A stretch of DNA of 64,000 bases from Gloeobacter violaceus PCC 7421 (GTDB taxonomy: Bacteria > Cyanobacteriota > Cyanobacteriia > Gloeobacterales > Gloeobacteraceae). Positions within the stretch are counted from its first letter, which is position 1. Each line of letters starts with the position of its first letter. The DNA lies in NCBI RefSeq assembly GCF_000011385.1, contig NC_005125.1, forward strand, positions 3,782,001 to 3,846,000, written 5' to 3'. The notes under the pieces were generated by a model, which was not told where the DNA came from, ran no database searches, and worked only from the letters and a program-made list of their open reading frames with translations. Shown here in pieces: positions 37,190-46,106 of this stretch. A program made the position numbers and the translations under genes.

Positions 37190-37873
37190 TTACAGTGTCG
37201 GCGTCGGCAGCAGGGGAGCAAGCCACAGCTGCACAGTCACATCCCAGCCCAGCAGAATCGCCAGGGCCGACGCGGCCACCGCGGCGCCTGCGATCCGCTG
37301 CAACAGCTCGCCCTGGGCGCGCAGCCCCAATAGCCGAGCGCTCAGGTAACGGCCGCCGTAGGCGAAGACCAGCATCGGCACCGCCGCTCCCAAGCCGTAG
37401 ACCAGCAGCAGGCCGAAAGCTCCCGTCGGTTGTCCCCCCACCGCCGCCAGGGTCAAGATCGAACCGAGCACCGGCCCGGCGCAGGGAGTCCAGATCAAGC
37501 CAAGCTGGCTGCCTACCAGCAATTCCCCCCACAAGCCGTCCTGCTTGGGTTCCAGGGGCTGAAATCCCCCCAGGCGCGCCCACAGCCGCTCGCTCCGCTC
37601 CGGAAAGAGGGCTGCAAGTCCCAGCGCGAGCAACAGCGCGATGGCGGCGGTGCGCAGGAAACTTGCCAGCCCCGCGAACCACTCGGCGGTGACGCCCAAC
37701 AGACTGCCCGCCAGGGCAAAACCGCCCACCAGCCCAATCACCAGCGCCACCGGCCCGAAGCGGTGCGAGCGCAGCGAGCGGCCCACCAGAATCGGCAACA
37801 CCGGCAAAATACACGGCGAGAGCACGGTCAGAAAGCCACCGGCAAACGCCAGACCCAACGGTACAGCAACCAT
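37190..37873 (-). CDS. ccdA: CcdA/DsbD-type thiol-disulfide membrane transporter
   Basis: 227 residues from ATG 37873 (AGGAG upstream). Six hydrophobic segments; the redox pair is Cys21 in LSPCILPVLPI and Cys131 in WTPCAGPVLG. It carries reducing equivalents from cytoplasmic thioredoxin to the periplasm. Its partner is the thioredoxin-like protein just upstream on the same strand. The two together match the two halves of DipZ. Could serve cytochrome c maturation or periplasmic protein repair. Confidence 0.9.
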   Translation of the reverse strand: MVAVPLGLAFAGGFLTVLSPCILPVLPILVGRSLRSHRFGPVALVIGLVGGFALAGSLLGVTAEWFAGLASFLRTAAIALLLALGLAALFPERSERLWARLGGFQPLEPKQDGLWGELLVGSQLGLIWTPCAGPVLGSILTLAAVGGQPTGAFGLLLVYGLGAAVPMLVFAYGGRYLSARLLGLRAQGELLQRIAGAAVAASALAILLGWDVTVQLWLAPLLPTPTL

Positions 37874-37916
37874 GATCGTCGGCTCCTGAGAACGAAGGTC
37901 AGGAAAGTCGGTGGAC

Positions 37917-37940
37917 CGGCCCCCCGCAAAAGGGGGGCCG
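37917..37940. other. Strong intercistronic hairpin between the thioredoxin-like gene and ccdA
   Basis: CGGCCCCCC / GGGGGGCCG, a perfect 9-bp all-GC stem with a 6-nt loop, starting six bases after the thioredoxin-like stop codon. No T-run on the minus strand, so it is more likely an mRNA-stabilising or partial-attenuation element than a terminator. Confidence 0.6.
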
Positions 37941-37946
37941 ACCCTC

Positions 37947-38523
37947 CTAGGCGTCAAGCAGCGTGCGGATCACCCGCTCGGTGGTGTTGTAGGCTCCCTC
38001 GCCGATGTGGTCGTAGCGCAACCGACCCTGGCGATCGGCCAGGAACAGGTGCGGCCAGTACTCGTTGTTGTAAGCTTTCCAGGTGGCAAACCGGTTGTCC
38101 ACGGCGTTCGGATAGGTGATGCGGTGCTGCTGCATCGCCCGCCGGATGTTCTCGATATCGCGCTCGTAGGCAAATTCGGGTGTGTGGACGCCCACGACCC
38201 GCAGCCCCCGCGCAGCATAGGTTTCGTGCCAGCGGACGACGTAGGGCAAGGTGCGCTGGCAGTTGATGCAGGCAAAGGTCCAGATGTGCACCAGAACGAC
38301 ACTACCCTTCAGGTCCGCTACTGTGAGCGGTTTGGGCGTGTTCAACCACTGGGTGATCCCTGTAAAGTCGGGCAGCGGTCCACGCAGGGGCAGGGGCGGA
38401 GCGGAGCCGGTCTCCATCGCCCGAACAGCGGGCGAATCGGCCCACAACCGGATACCCGCGGCGGCGGCGGCGGCTCCCAACAAGTCCAGCAGGGCGCGGC
38501 GGTTGGTTAATGCGTCTTTCATG
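37947..38523 (-). CDS. Exported thioredoxin-like protein (DipZ C-terminal type)
   Basis: 191 residues from ATG 38523. N-terminal twin-arginine-like signal (TNRRALLDLLGAAAAAAG), then a redoxin/TlpA domain with Cys85 and Cys88 in WTFACINCQRT and the cis-Pro region WPHLFLADRQG. The CINC active site and the following HxPEF are typical of the DipZ thioredoxin half. It likely receives electrons from the CcdA-type protein encoded next. The start is fixed by the signal; longer in-frame starts run into the neighbouring intergenic space. Confidence 0.88.
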
Positions 38524-38686
38524 GTGAGCTTCTCCTGCATTCCAACCGGATTACGGAAAAGCACTGCACTCGGATTGCCCTGCGGCTGTTGGGCACGCTT
38601 TGGACAGCAAAAACGGCGCCGCTGCTTGAAAATCGCTTGTAAGGCGCCCTCGCGTACTGCGGCCTCTACACCGGAGCGCAACCCGT

Positions 38687-39877
38687 TTACGGATCCACCC
38701 AGCGGCCATCGGACTTGATTAAATCAACCAGTGCCTCGACGCCGCGAGCTTCGGGCACCTTTTTGATCTCCTCGCGGCCCCGATACAGCGAGATCGTACC
38801 GGGGGTCTTGCCCACGTAACCATAATCCGCGTCGGCCATCTCACCGGGGCCGTTGACGATGCAGCCCATTACGGCGATGTTGAGGCCGGTGAGGTGGCGG
38901 GTCGCCTCGCGCACCCGGTGCAGAACGGTCTCGAGGTTAAACAGCGTCCGCCCGCAACTGGGGCAGGCGACGTACTCGACCATCGTCCGCCTGAGGCCCA
39001 GGGCCTGCAGGATACCGTAGCAGACCGGAATTTCTTTGAGCGGATCTTCGGTGAGCGAAACGCGAATCGTATCGCCGATGCCGTCAGCCAACAGCGTCGC
39101 GATCCCGGCGGTCGATTTGATGCGGCCGTACTCGCCGTCGCCCGCCTCGGTGACCCCGAGGTGAAAGGGATAGTGCATCCCCCGGGCGTCGAGCAGCTTG
39201 GCCGCCAGGCGATAGACCGCGATCATCACCGGCACGCGCGAGGCTTTGAGGGAAATTACCAGATTGTGATAGCCCAGCTGCTCGCAAATCTCGACAAATT
39301 CGACGGCCGATTGGACCATGCCCTCGGGGGTGTCGCCATGGATATAGAGCATCCGCTCCGAGAGCGAGCCGTGGTTGACACCGATGCGCATCGCCTTGTC
39401 CTGGGCACCCAGGACATCCACCAGGGGCTTCAGTTCCTCGCGGATCTGGGCGCGGGCGCGCTCGACGTCCTCGGCGGTGTAGTCGCCCAAGCGCGCCCGT
39501 CGAAAGACGAACAATCCCGGGTTGATGCGCACTTTGTCGACGTGGCGGGCCACTTCCAGAGCGATGGGACCGCCGTCGTGGTGGACGTCGGCGACCAGGG
39601 GCACCGGCCGGTAGGTGTCTTCGAGGGTCTTGCGGATGCGCTCGAGGGCGCGGGCGTGGGCCAGGCTCGGCACCGTGACCCGCACCAGCTCGCAGCCGGC
39701 TTTGTGCAGGGCGCGGATGGCCGCCACCGCCCCCGGGGTGTCGAGGGTGTCCTCGTTGATCATCGATTGGACAACCACCGGGGCGTTGCCGCCGATGGTG
39801 AGCGCCCCCACCTGCACCGGCCGGGTGACGCGGCGCAAAGGCAACAGAGCGGGAGTGACCGGGTCGAGGGTTTGCAT
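38687..39877 (-). CDS. ispG: 4-hydroxy-3-methylbut-2-enyl diphosphate synthase
   Basis: 396 residues. Penultimate enzyme of the MEP isoprenoid pathway; supplies carotenoids, phytol and quinone tails. [4Fe-4S] ligands are visible in CPSCGRT and in [19 protein letters not shown] (two parts). The TIM-barrel N-terminus begins [19 protein letters not shown], continuing NEDTLDT. Cyanobacterial-length form; ferredoxin is the natural electron donor, and petF lies just upstream, divergent. Confidence 0.96.
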   Translation of the reverse strand: MQTLDPVTPALLPLRRVTRPVQVGALTIGGNAPVVVQSMINEDTLDTPGAVAAIRALHKAGCELVRVTVPSLAHARALERIRKTLEDTYRPVPLVADVHHDGGPIALEVARHVDKVRINPGLFVFRRARLGDYTAEDVERARAQIREELKPLVDVLGAQDKAMRIGVNHGSLSERMLYIHGDTPEGMVQSAVEFVEICEQLGYHNLVISLKASRVPVMIAVYRLAAKLLDARGMHYPFHLGVTEAGDGEYGRIKSTAGIATLLADGIGDTIRVSLTEDPLKEIPVCYGILQALGLRRTMVEYVACPSCGRTLFNLETVLHRVREATRHLTGLNIAVMGCIVNGPGEMADADYGYVGKTPGTISLYRGREEIKKVPEARGVEALVDLIKSDGRWVDP

Positions 39878-39985
39878 GGTGAATGAAGTGGTGCGCTGCT
39901 TTCAGATTGACACGATTTTGCCTGAGGATCAGGTGAGAAAAAATACCTAGAAGCGCCCACTGATCCCGATCGGGCTTATGGTACC

Positions 39986-40325
<340 letters not shown>

Positions 40326-40342
40326 GTTCTACCGACCGGACA

Positions 40343-40374
40343 CAGGGGAGAGCCGCATTCTCTTCCCTGTTTTA
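40343..40374 (+). terminator. Intrinsic terminator of petF
   Basis: CAGGGGAGAG / CTCTTCCCTG (one G-U pair), 7-nt loop, then TTTT. It lies 18 bases after the ferredoxin stop codon. Confidence 0.85.
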
Positions 40375-40380
40375 GTGTCT

Positions 40381-40716
40381 TTAAGGCTCGACAGCCGGTG
40401 CCGGTGGAACCGTCTGACCGTTGTTGTCCGGTTTTGCCGAGGGCGGAGCCTGGATGGGTCTGCTGGCCTCGATCGCTTCGTTGAGCCTTGCAATCGTTTC
40501 ATCGAGGCTGCGCCGGGCCGACTGCACCAGCCGGTCGACGCGTTGCTGGGCGTCCTCGGCCACTTCCTCGGCGGCTCCCGGTATGGTGGCGACCGAGCGC
40601 TTGAGGCGGCGGCGCGTCTCCTCGCCGGATCGCGGTGCCAGGAGCAACCCGAGCACACTACCCACAGCTGTGCCCAGCAAGAACCCGCCCACGAAGGCCC
40701 CGACCCTTCTAGCCAC
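40381..40716 (-). CDS. YtxH-domain protein
   Basis: 111 residues from GTG 40716, beginning two bases after the acsF stop. N-terminal glycine-rich hydrophobic segment (VGAFVGGFLLGTAVGSVLGL, the YtxH hallmark), then an amphipathic helical region and a Pro-rich tail. Probably a membrane-anchored coiled-coil protein. Coupled to acsF, hence maybe linked to pigment or membrane stress; YtxH proteins are stress-induced in Bacillus. Confidence 0.82.
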   Translation of the reverse strand: MARRVGAFVGGFLLGTAVGSVLGLLLAPRSGEETRRRLKRSVATIPGAAEEVAEDAQQRVDRLVQSARRSLDETIARLNEAIEASRPIQAPPSAKPDNNGQTVPPAPAVEP

Positions 40717-40718
40717 CG

Positions 40719-41759
40719 TCAGCGCACCATTTCGGGGGCCGGGGGCGCCACGGGTTTGAGCAAAAACAGTTGGGCAATGGTGCCGGCAAGGGCTGCGATC
40801 ACCGGTAGGCGGGCCAGAGGACTTTTTCCCGAGAGCGCCTCAAGCTGCAAATTCAAGTCCGCGCAGCGATCGAGATGGCGCTGAAAGCGGGGATTATCCA
40901 GATCGAGAATCAGCGGAAAGACCTTGCCGCTATCGAGGTTGGTCTGCCGCAACACCTCCATCGCGTAATGCGAGGCGTCGAGGCCGAGGGCGCTGTAGAG
41001 GTTGTGGGGCTTGCGGTCGTTGAGGTACATGGTCAGGCAGAACGACAGCAAGAAAAAGCGGACCCACAGCCGGTTGATCGGACCTTTGAGCAGCTGCGGC
41101 TGGCTTTTGAGAATCAGCCCGAAAAAGTCGCCGTGGCGATTCTCGTCCTGGCACCAGTTCTTGAAGTAATTGAATAACGGGTGGATACGGTTTTCAGGGT
41201 GTCGCTCGAGGTGCCGGAAGATGGCGATATAGCGCCAGTAGCCAATCTTCTCCGACAGGTAAGTGGCGTAGAAGATGAACTTGGGCTTGAAGAAAGTGTA
41301 CTTTTTCTGCTTGGCAAGGTTCGACAGATCGAGGCCCAGGTCGTAGTCGCCCATCGCCTTGTTCAAGAAACCGGCGTGGCGCGCTTCGTCGCGCGACATC
41401 GCTTTGAAACACTCGGCGAGCAGCGGATTGGCAGCTTTGAGACGGCGGGAAATTTCTTTGTAGAGCAAAAATCCCGAGAATTCGGAGGTGCAGGAGCGCT
41501 CGAGAAATTCGAGCATCAACGCGCGCCACTGCGGATCGATCTGGTGGGCTTGCTCCACAAAGCCCGCGTCGCGCTGGAAGTGCTCGCGGTTGTAGTCGGC
41601 CTGAAATTCGGCGAGCAGGGCCTCGAAGTCGGCTTCCATCGCCGAGATATCCAGTTTGGCCAAGGCTTCGAAGTCGGTAGTGTAAAACCGGGGGGTGAGC
41701 AAAGTTTCCCGCCGCTCAGACTGGGATGCGGTGTTCGCCTCGCGCAATGCGTCTACCAT
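40719..41759 (-). CDS. acsF: Mg-protoporphyrin IX monomethyl ester oxidative cyclase (aerobic)
   Basis: 346 residues, a diiron oxygenase that closes ring E in chlorophyll synthesis with O2. Iron ligands in the two E-x2-H motifs EARHAGF and ENRHGDFF plus the glutamates of the preceding helices ([14 protein letters not shown], in one run of 14). It is the aerobic AcsF/ChlA type. It heads a likely two-gene operon with the YtxH protein. Confidence 0.96.
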   Translation of the reverse strand: MVDALREANTASQSERRETLLTPRFYTTDFEALAKLDISAMEADFEALLAEFQADYNREHFQRDAGFVEQAHQIDPQWRALMLEFLERSCTSEFSGFLLYKEISRRLKAANPLLAECFKAMSRDEARHAGFLNKAMGDYDLGLDLSNLAKQKKYTFFKPKFIFYATYLSEKIGYWRYIAIFRHLERHPENRIHPLFNYFKNWCQDENRHGDFFGLILKSQPQLLKGPINRLWVRFFLLSFCLTMYLNDRKPHNLYSALGLDASHYAMEVLRQTNLDSGKVFPLILDLDNPRFQRHLDRCADLNLQLEALSGKSPLARLPVIAALAGTIAQLFLLKPVAPPAPEMVR

Positions 41760-41775
41760 AATCTGCCCGTATCGC

Positions 41776-41788
41776 TAGCACAGTGCTA
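41776..41788. promoter_or_regulatory. Palindrome upstream of acsF
   Basis: TAGCAC-A-GTGCTA on the plus strand, perfect 6-bp arms, 17 to 29 bases upstream of the acsF start codon. A possible operator or core-promoter element. It lacks the 9-bp spacing of a CIRCE element. Confidence 0.35.
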
Positions 41789-41921
41789 ATCAGTCTAGCA
41801 GCAGCCTCGGGCAATTTTGAGCGCGGCTGTCGCAATGTTGCGGAGCCCGCTCGGCCATCATGGAAGGATGCGGTCGCCCGCGGCCGCGCTGATCGTTTTT
41901 TTGTCGTCGGGTGCCCAGCCT

Positions 41922-42071
41922 ATGCGTGGCAATTTGCTCTTTTTTACCGTTTTGATCGTGTTCGTATTTGCCTTGGTGCTGATGTCCTCGCGCGCCTTCT
42001 TGCCCGCGGACATGAAGGCGCCGGCCCAGATGGATCCTTCCGGGTCCGTGCCTGCAAGCAGTGCGCCGTGA
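41922..42071 (+). CDS. Small single-pass membrane protein
   Basis: 49 residues from ATG 41922: a single transmembrane segment (LLFFTVLIVFVFALVLM) and a 30-residue hydrophilic tail ending PSGSVPASSAP. Longer in-frame starts exist upstream but give unlikely sequence. Its TGA stop overlaps the GTG start of the GNAT gene (GTGA), which argues that both are translated together. I do not recognise it as a known small photosystem subunit. Confidence 0.55.
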   Translation: MRGNLLFFTVLIVFVFALVLMSSRAFLPADMKAPAQMDPSGSVPASSAP

Positions 42072-42526
42072 ACAGTCTCCCGGAGGGCTACCACCTGCGC
42101 GCGGGCAAGACCCAGGACCGTGCACTCCTGCGCCGCTTTCTCAAGGAACTGCTCGGCGAATTGGGTGAAATCCCCGAGGCTCCCGGGACCATCGACAACC
42201 TGCTCGCGCGCGTCTTCGACGCGCGCCGCACGCCGCTCTGGTGGGCGATGCAGGACTCTACAGAGGTGGGCTGTCTGTGGTTGGGGCGGGCGTGGGACCA
42301 GTTCAGCGGCGCGCAGAGCACCTACGTCCACCTGCTGTACGTCCGCCCCGAGCACCGTCGCCGGGGACTCGGCCGCTTTTTGCTCGATTGGGCTTCGGAG
42401 ATCGCCCGCACCCAGGGCGACTCGCAACTGCTGCTGCAGTCGCTGCCTGATAACACCGCCGCCCTCGGGCTGTACGCTGCAATGGGATTTCAGACGCGGG
42501 CGCTGTTTTTGAGCAAACCGCTTTAG
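42068..42526 (+). CDS. GNAT-family N-acetyltransferase
   Basis: 152 residues from GTG 42068. The acetyl-CoA fold is seen as VHLLYVRPEHRRRGLGRFLL (in parts) with the pyrophosphate-binding RRRGLG loop, and DNTAALGLYAAMGF, the usual C-terminal motif. Substrate unknown. Overlaps the small membrane protein by four bases and converges on the first VCBS-type gene. Confidence 0.88.
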   Translation: MNSLPEGYHLRAGKTQDRALLRRFLKELLGELGEIPEAPGTIDNLLARVFDARRTPLWWAMQDSTEVGCLWLGRAWDQFSGAQSTYVHLLYVRPEHRRRGLGRFLLDWASEIARTQGDSQLLLQSLPDNTAALGLYAAMGFQTRALFLSKPL

Positions 42527-43488
42527 CGCGGTCCTTCCATCTCCCAGTTGCGATCACCCACCGCCGGGAGTGCGAGTGAGCCCACAAACGTCGTACCGTC
42601 CAACAACCAGAGGGTGTTGGCTCCGGTAGTGTAGTTGCGCCAAATAATATCGGGTTTGCCGTCAGCGCTGTAATCGCCGAAGGCATTCGGTTCCCAGCCG
42701 ACGTTTGGACTTACCGCGGGGAGGATGGCGGACGCACTGTAGGCGGGCCCGTCCATAAGCCAGATGCTGTTTGCACCGGTTTTGGTATTGCGCCAGATAA
42801 TATCCGGGGTGCCGTTGTTGTCGTAGTCAGCGTCGCCACTACCGTAAATAACCCAATCGAGTCCCACCGCGGGCAAGGAAACGGTCGAGGTCAAAATGAC
42901 GCCGTCCATCAACCACAGAACGTTGGCACCTGTGGCGAAGTTGCGCCAGACGATATCCGGACTGCCGTCGCCATTGAAGTCGCCCGCACCCCGGATGCGC
43001 CAGTTGGAATCAAGTTGGGCAGGTAAACTGACGCTACCAACGTAGGTCGTCCCGTTCATCAACCAGACAGAATTGAGGCCTTGCTGGGTATTGCCCGGCT
43101 GCACCAAGTTATTGCGCCAAAGAATATCAACACTGCCGTCGGCGTTAAAGTCACCGGTGGCGGCAATGAACCAGCCCAGGTTGCTGACGGACGGCAAGGA
43201 GACGGAAGAGACAAAGTTTGCCCCGTTGAGTAGCCAGACAGTATTGGCGCCGGTGGTGTAGTTGCGCCAAACAATGTCTGAAGAGCCGTTGCCATCGAAA
43301 TCACTGTTGAGCACAGCACCCCCACCAATCAACTCTAAAGCGGCCTTGGCAGCACTGACCTCACTATCCGGCTGCAGGGCAGGACCTTGAGCCGGCTCGG
43401 GAATCGGGCCTGTGACGACGGCGGAAGCCGGAAGCGCCAGAACGGCAGCAAGGGCGAGGGACAAATAAGACAACCTATTTCGATGCAT
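42523..43488 (-). CDS. VCBS/FG-GAP-type repeat protein, copy 1
   Basis: 321 residues from ATG 43488 (AGGA nearby). Signal peptide ending LALPASA-V. Six to seven ~45-residue repeats of the pattern GDFNGDGSPDIVWRN...TGANTVWLLNG, where D-x-N-G-D-G loops probably bind calcium, as in FG-GAP/VCBS beta-propellers. Exported or cell-surface. One of three tandem paralogs with individual upstream regions. Function unknown; surface adhesion or calcium binding are the family options. Overlaps the GNAT stop by four bases. Confidence 0.85.
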   Translation of the reverse strand: MHRNRLSYLSLALAAVLALPASAVVTGPIPEPAQGPALQPDSEVSAAKAALELIGGGAVLNSDFDGNGSSDIVWRNYTTGANTVWLLNGANFVSSVSLPSVSNLGWFIAATGDFNADGSVDILWRNNLVQPGNTQQGLNSVWLMNGTTYVGSVSLPAQLDSNWRIRGAGDFNGDGSPDIVWRNFATGANVLWLMDGVILTSTVSLPAVGLDWVIYGSGDADYDNNGTPDIIWRNTKTGANSIWLMDGPAYSASAILPAVSPNVGWEPNAFGDYSADGKPDIIWRNYTTGANTLWLLDGTTFVGSLALPAVGDRNWEMEGPR

Positions 43489-43521
43489 CTCGATATCCTG
43501 CTCACTCAACGGATCGGAGAT

Positions 43522-43551
43522 ATTATCTAACGAAATCGAAAATTATGTAAA
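43522..43551 (-). promoter_or_regulatory. Promoter of VCBS-type gene copy 1
   Basis: Minus strand: TTTACA (43551-43546), 18-bp spacer, GATAAT (43527-43522), 34 bases before the start codon. Near-consensus sigma70 boxes. Confidence 0.6.
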
Positions 43552-43717
43552 CAGTTTGAAATACACCAGCGGACCACAACGGCGCCCTGTTCGTTGATCC
43601 TCCCATGACAGCGATCCGTCCCAAATCTGGGAGGAGACCACAGTCCCCCAGCGTGCAGCGCCATGATCGCAACGCATTTATATCTATTTGGCCACTATTG
43701 CACCCTTCCGCCTGAAC

Positions 43718-44677
43718 CTAGCGAGGGCCGACCATTTTCCAGCGCAGCTCTCCGACGGCGGGCAGTGCCACGGTTTGAACAAGAGCAGTGCCGTTCATCA
43801 GCCAGATGGTGTTGGCGCCGGTTTGGTTGTTGCGCCAGACCAGGTCGGGTTTGCCGTCGTTGTTATACTCACCGACGGCGGAGATTTGCCAGTCGAGGTC
43901 TGAGACCGAAGGTATGGCGGCGGAAGTAGAGTAAGTCGTACCGTTCATGAACCAGATAGTATTAGCCCCGGTCTGGTTGTTGCGCCAAACGATGTCCGGG
44001 GTGCCGTTGCCGTCAAAATCACTGTCGCCGCTGCCGTAGATATTCCAGCCGCTTTCGGAGACCGAGGGAAGATTGATGATCTCGGTGACGAGCACACCGT
44101 TGAGTAGCCAGAGTACGTTGGCACCGGTGGTGTAGTTGCGCCAGATGATATCCGGGCTGCCGTCGCCGTTAAAGTCGCCCGCTCCCCGCAGGTGCCAGTC
44201 GCCTGTGACGGTCGAGGATAAGGCGGCACTGGTGAGATAGGTCGCCCCGCGCATGAGCCAGACGGAGACGCTCCCCCGCTGGGTATTCTCAGGGCTGGAA
44301 CCGTTGTTGTGCCAGAGAATGTCTGTCTGGCCGTCGGCGTTGAAGTCGCCGGTGCCGGCGATGAACCAGTTCAAGTCGGAGACCGGCGGCAATGCGACGG
44401 TGCTCGTGTAGGTCGTACCGTTGAGATACCAGAGGACATTTTCGCCGGTCTGATTGTTGCGCCAGAGAATGTCGCCGCCGCCGTCGCCGTCAAAATCGCC
44501 GTCGGCCGCCGGGGTACCCCCCGGGACTGCGAACCAGGGAGCGTTGAAGAGCACACCATCCGGCCGCAGGGGCGAACCGCCTGCAAGTTGCCCTTGCAGC
44601 TCAGCAGCGAAACTCACCGAACATCCGGCAATCGCTGCGAAAAGCGATAGTGAGAAGACCAGCCTTTTGATACCCAT
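43718..44677 (-). CDS. VCBS/FG-GAP-type repeat protein, copy 2
   Basis: 319 residues. Same repeat organisation as copy 1 (GDFNADGQTDILWHNN, GDSDFDGNGTPDIVWRN and so on). Its leader, MGIKRLVFSLSLFAAIAGC, contains a possible lipobox IAGC with Cys19, so this copy might be a lipoprotein; type I cleavage after SFAA is the alternative. The C-terminus ends in LRWKMVGPR, matching WEMEGPR and WKLESPR of its neighbours. Confidence 0.85.
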   Translation of the reverse strand: MGIKRLVFSLSLFAAIAGCSVSFAAELQGQLAGGSPLRPDGVLFNAPWFAVPGGTPAADGDFDGDGGGDILWRNNQTGENVLWYLNGTTYTSTVALPPVSDLNWFIAGTGDFNADGQTDILWHNNGSSPENTQRGSVSVWLMRGATYLTSAALSSTVTGDWHLRGAGDFNGDGSPDIIWRNYTTGANVLWLLNGVLVTEIINLPSVSESGWNIYGSGDSDFDGNGTPDIVWRNNQTGANTIWFMNGTTYSTSAAIPSVSDLDWQISAVGEYNNDGKPDLVWRNNQTGANTIWLMNGTALVQTVALPAVGELRWKMVGPR

Positions 44678-44832
44678 AGCCTGTGCCGGGACGCGAGAGG
44701 GACGCTGGCATTATCGAATGTCTTCAGTCAGGCTGCAGAAAGAATCCGCAAAATATATGAGGCGCTATCACGCGATTGCCTGCGCTGTTCCCTCACGTGG
44801 TGAGAGCAAAAGTCCCGTCCGCATAGGTGCAA

Positions 44833-44869
44833 TGAGCTGCTTTCACCAAATAAGCGTGAAAGCAGCTCA
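44833..44869. terminator. Perfect 14-bp hairpin after VCBS-type gene copy 3
   Basis: TGAGCTGCTTTCAC (44833-44846), 9-nt loop, GTGAAAGCAGCTCA (44856-44869), 31 bases past the stop of copy 3. The T-run lies on the upstream side for the minus-strand transcript (A-run on the plus strand), so it is not a canonical terminator, but the stem is very stable. Confidence 0.55.
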
Positions 44870-44899
44870 AAAAAGCATATCCGGTCGGACTCGCCCCCC

Positions 44900-45904
44900 T
44901 CAGCGCGGGCTCTCCAGCTTCCAGTCGGGGGAGGCCACGGCGGGTAGCGCAACCGTGCTGCCCAAGGCAGTGCCGTTCATCAGCCAGAGCGTATTGGCGC
45001 CGGTCGTGTAATTGCGCCAGACAAGATCCGGCTTGCCGTCGCCGCTGTAATCGCCGAAGGCGTTGAGCTGCCAACCCGCGTTGGGTACGACCACAGGCAA
45101 GGACACAGCCCCACCGAACGTGGTGCCGTTCATCAACCAGATGGTGTTGGCACCGGTCACTTCGTTGCGCCAGACAATATCCGGGCTGCCGTTGCCGTCG
45201 AAGTCACCGTCGCCGCTGCCGAAGATGTTCCAGCCTTGATCGCCCACGCTCGGCAGGGCCGAGGTCTGCAGCAAGTTGGCACCCTCCATCAGCCACAGGG
45301 TGTTGGCCCCGGTTACGTAATTGCGCCAGACAATATCCGGACTGCCGTTGCCGTCGAAGTCTCCCGCCCCGCGGATGTGCCAGTCGCCGTCGCTCACGCC
45401 GGGCAAATCGACGGTACTCAGATAAGTAGAACCGTCCATCAGCCAGACCACAATCCGGCCCTGCTGGGTATTGGTCGGACCGGGCTTGTTGTTGCGCCAG
45501 AGAATATCAGTATTGCCGTCGCCGTTGAAATCGCCCGTGCCCGCGATGAACCAGTTCAGATCGGTCACCGCGGGCAGGGTGACCGTCGAAGCATAGCTCG
45601 TACCATTCATCAGCCACAGAACGTTGGCCCCCTTGCTGGTACTATTGCCGCGCAGCCGCCAGACGATATCTGGAATGCCGTCACTGTTGAAATCGCTATT
45701 AAGCGCACGCAGAGACGGTACTGTCGAAGTGGTTGCAGCCGGGGCGGTGCGAGGTGCAATTTCCGGTGGAGCAATCAATCCCTCAGGTTGGAGGGTAGGA
45801 CCGCTGAGGGCTTCAGGAGCCGGTTCAACGGCTCCGGCCATCGTCACATTCAGGGTTAATGCAGCAGTAAGCAGCGGCAGATAAACTAACCGTTTGGAAT
45901 CCAT
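44900..45904 (-). CDS. VCBS/FG-GAP-type repeat protein, copy 3
   Basis: 334 residues from ATG 45904 (AAAGGA at proper distance; the ATG at 45913 is the alternative). Signal peptide ending VTMAGAVEP. Repeats GDFNGDGNTDILWRNN, GDGDFDGNGSPDIVWRN and similar. Closest in plan to copy 1, with the added RLRGNSTSKGAN variation in the first repeat. A consensus-like promoter lies upstream. Confidence 0.85.
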   Translation of the reverse strand: MDSKRLVYLPLLTAALTLNVTMAGAVEPAPEALSGPTLQPEGLIAPPEIAPRTAPAATTSTVPSLRALNSDFNSDGIPDIVWRLRGNSTSKGANVLWLMNGTSYASTVTLPAVTDLNWFIAGTGDFNGDGNTDILWRNNKPGPTNTQQGRIVVWLMDGSTYLSTVDLPGVSDGDWHIRGAGDFDGNGSPDIVWRNYVTGANTLWLMEGANLLQTSALPSVGDQGWNIFGSGDGDFDGNGSPDIVWRNEVTGANTIWLMNGTTFGGAVSLPVVVPNAGWQLNAFGDYSGDGKPDLVWRNYTTGANTLWLMNGTALGSTVALPAVASPDWKLESPR

Positions 45905-45977
45905 AGCATTCATCCTTTGAGAGTGGGTGGCCAGGTGAGGCCAAATCCTTCAATCACTAAACTATGCAATTGCCCGT

Positions 45978-46007
45978 AGAATACATTGGCTGTTTTCAGT
46001 AAGTCAA
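45978..46007 (-). promoter_or_regulatory. Promoter of VCBS-type gene copy 3
   Basis: Minus strand: TTGACT (46007-46002), 18-bp spacer, TATTCT (45983-45978), 74 bases upstream of the start codon, in a locally AT-rich region. Confidence 0.6.
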
Positions 46008-46106
46008 CACTTGCATCACGTCTATAAACCATTCTGAAGTTAATAAACATAACGTCGTCACAGCAACCCAGGCCGAAGCAGAGCTCTAATTAAGTAACGA
46101 CAAAAC

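Noticed and set aside
41776-41788. CIRCE (HrcA) element upstream of acsF
   Set aside because: Arms resemble TTAGCAC but the 9-bp spacer and full arms are missing.
42541-45700. Repeated DNA in the VCBS-type genes as a possible CRISPR array
   Set aside because: The repeats are coding, imperfect and about 135-150 bases apart with no unique spacers; they come from protein repeats.
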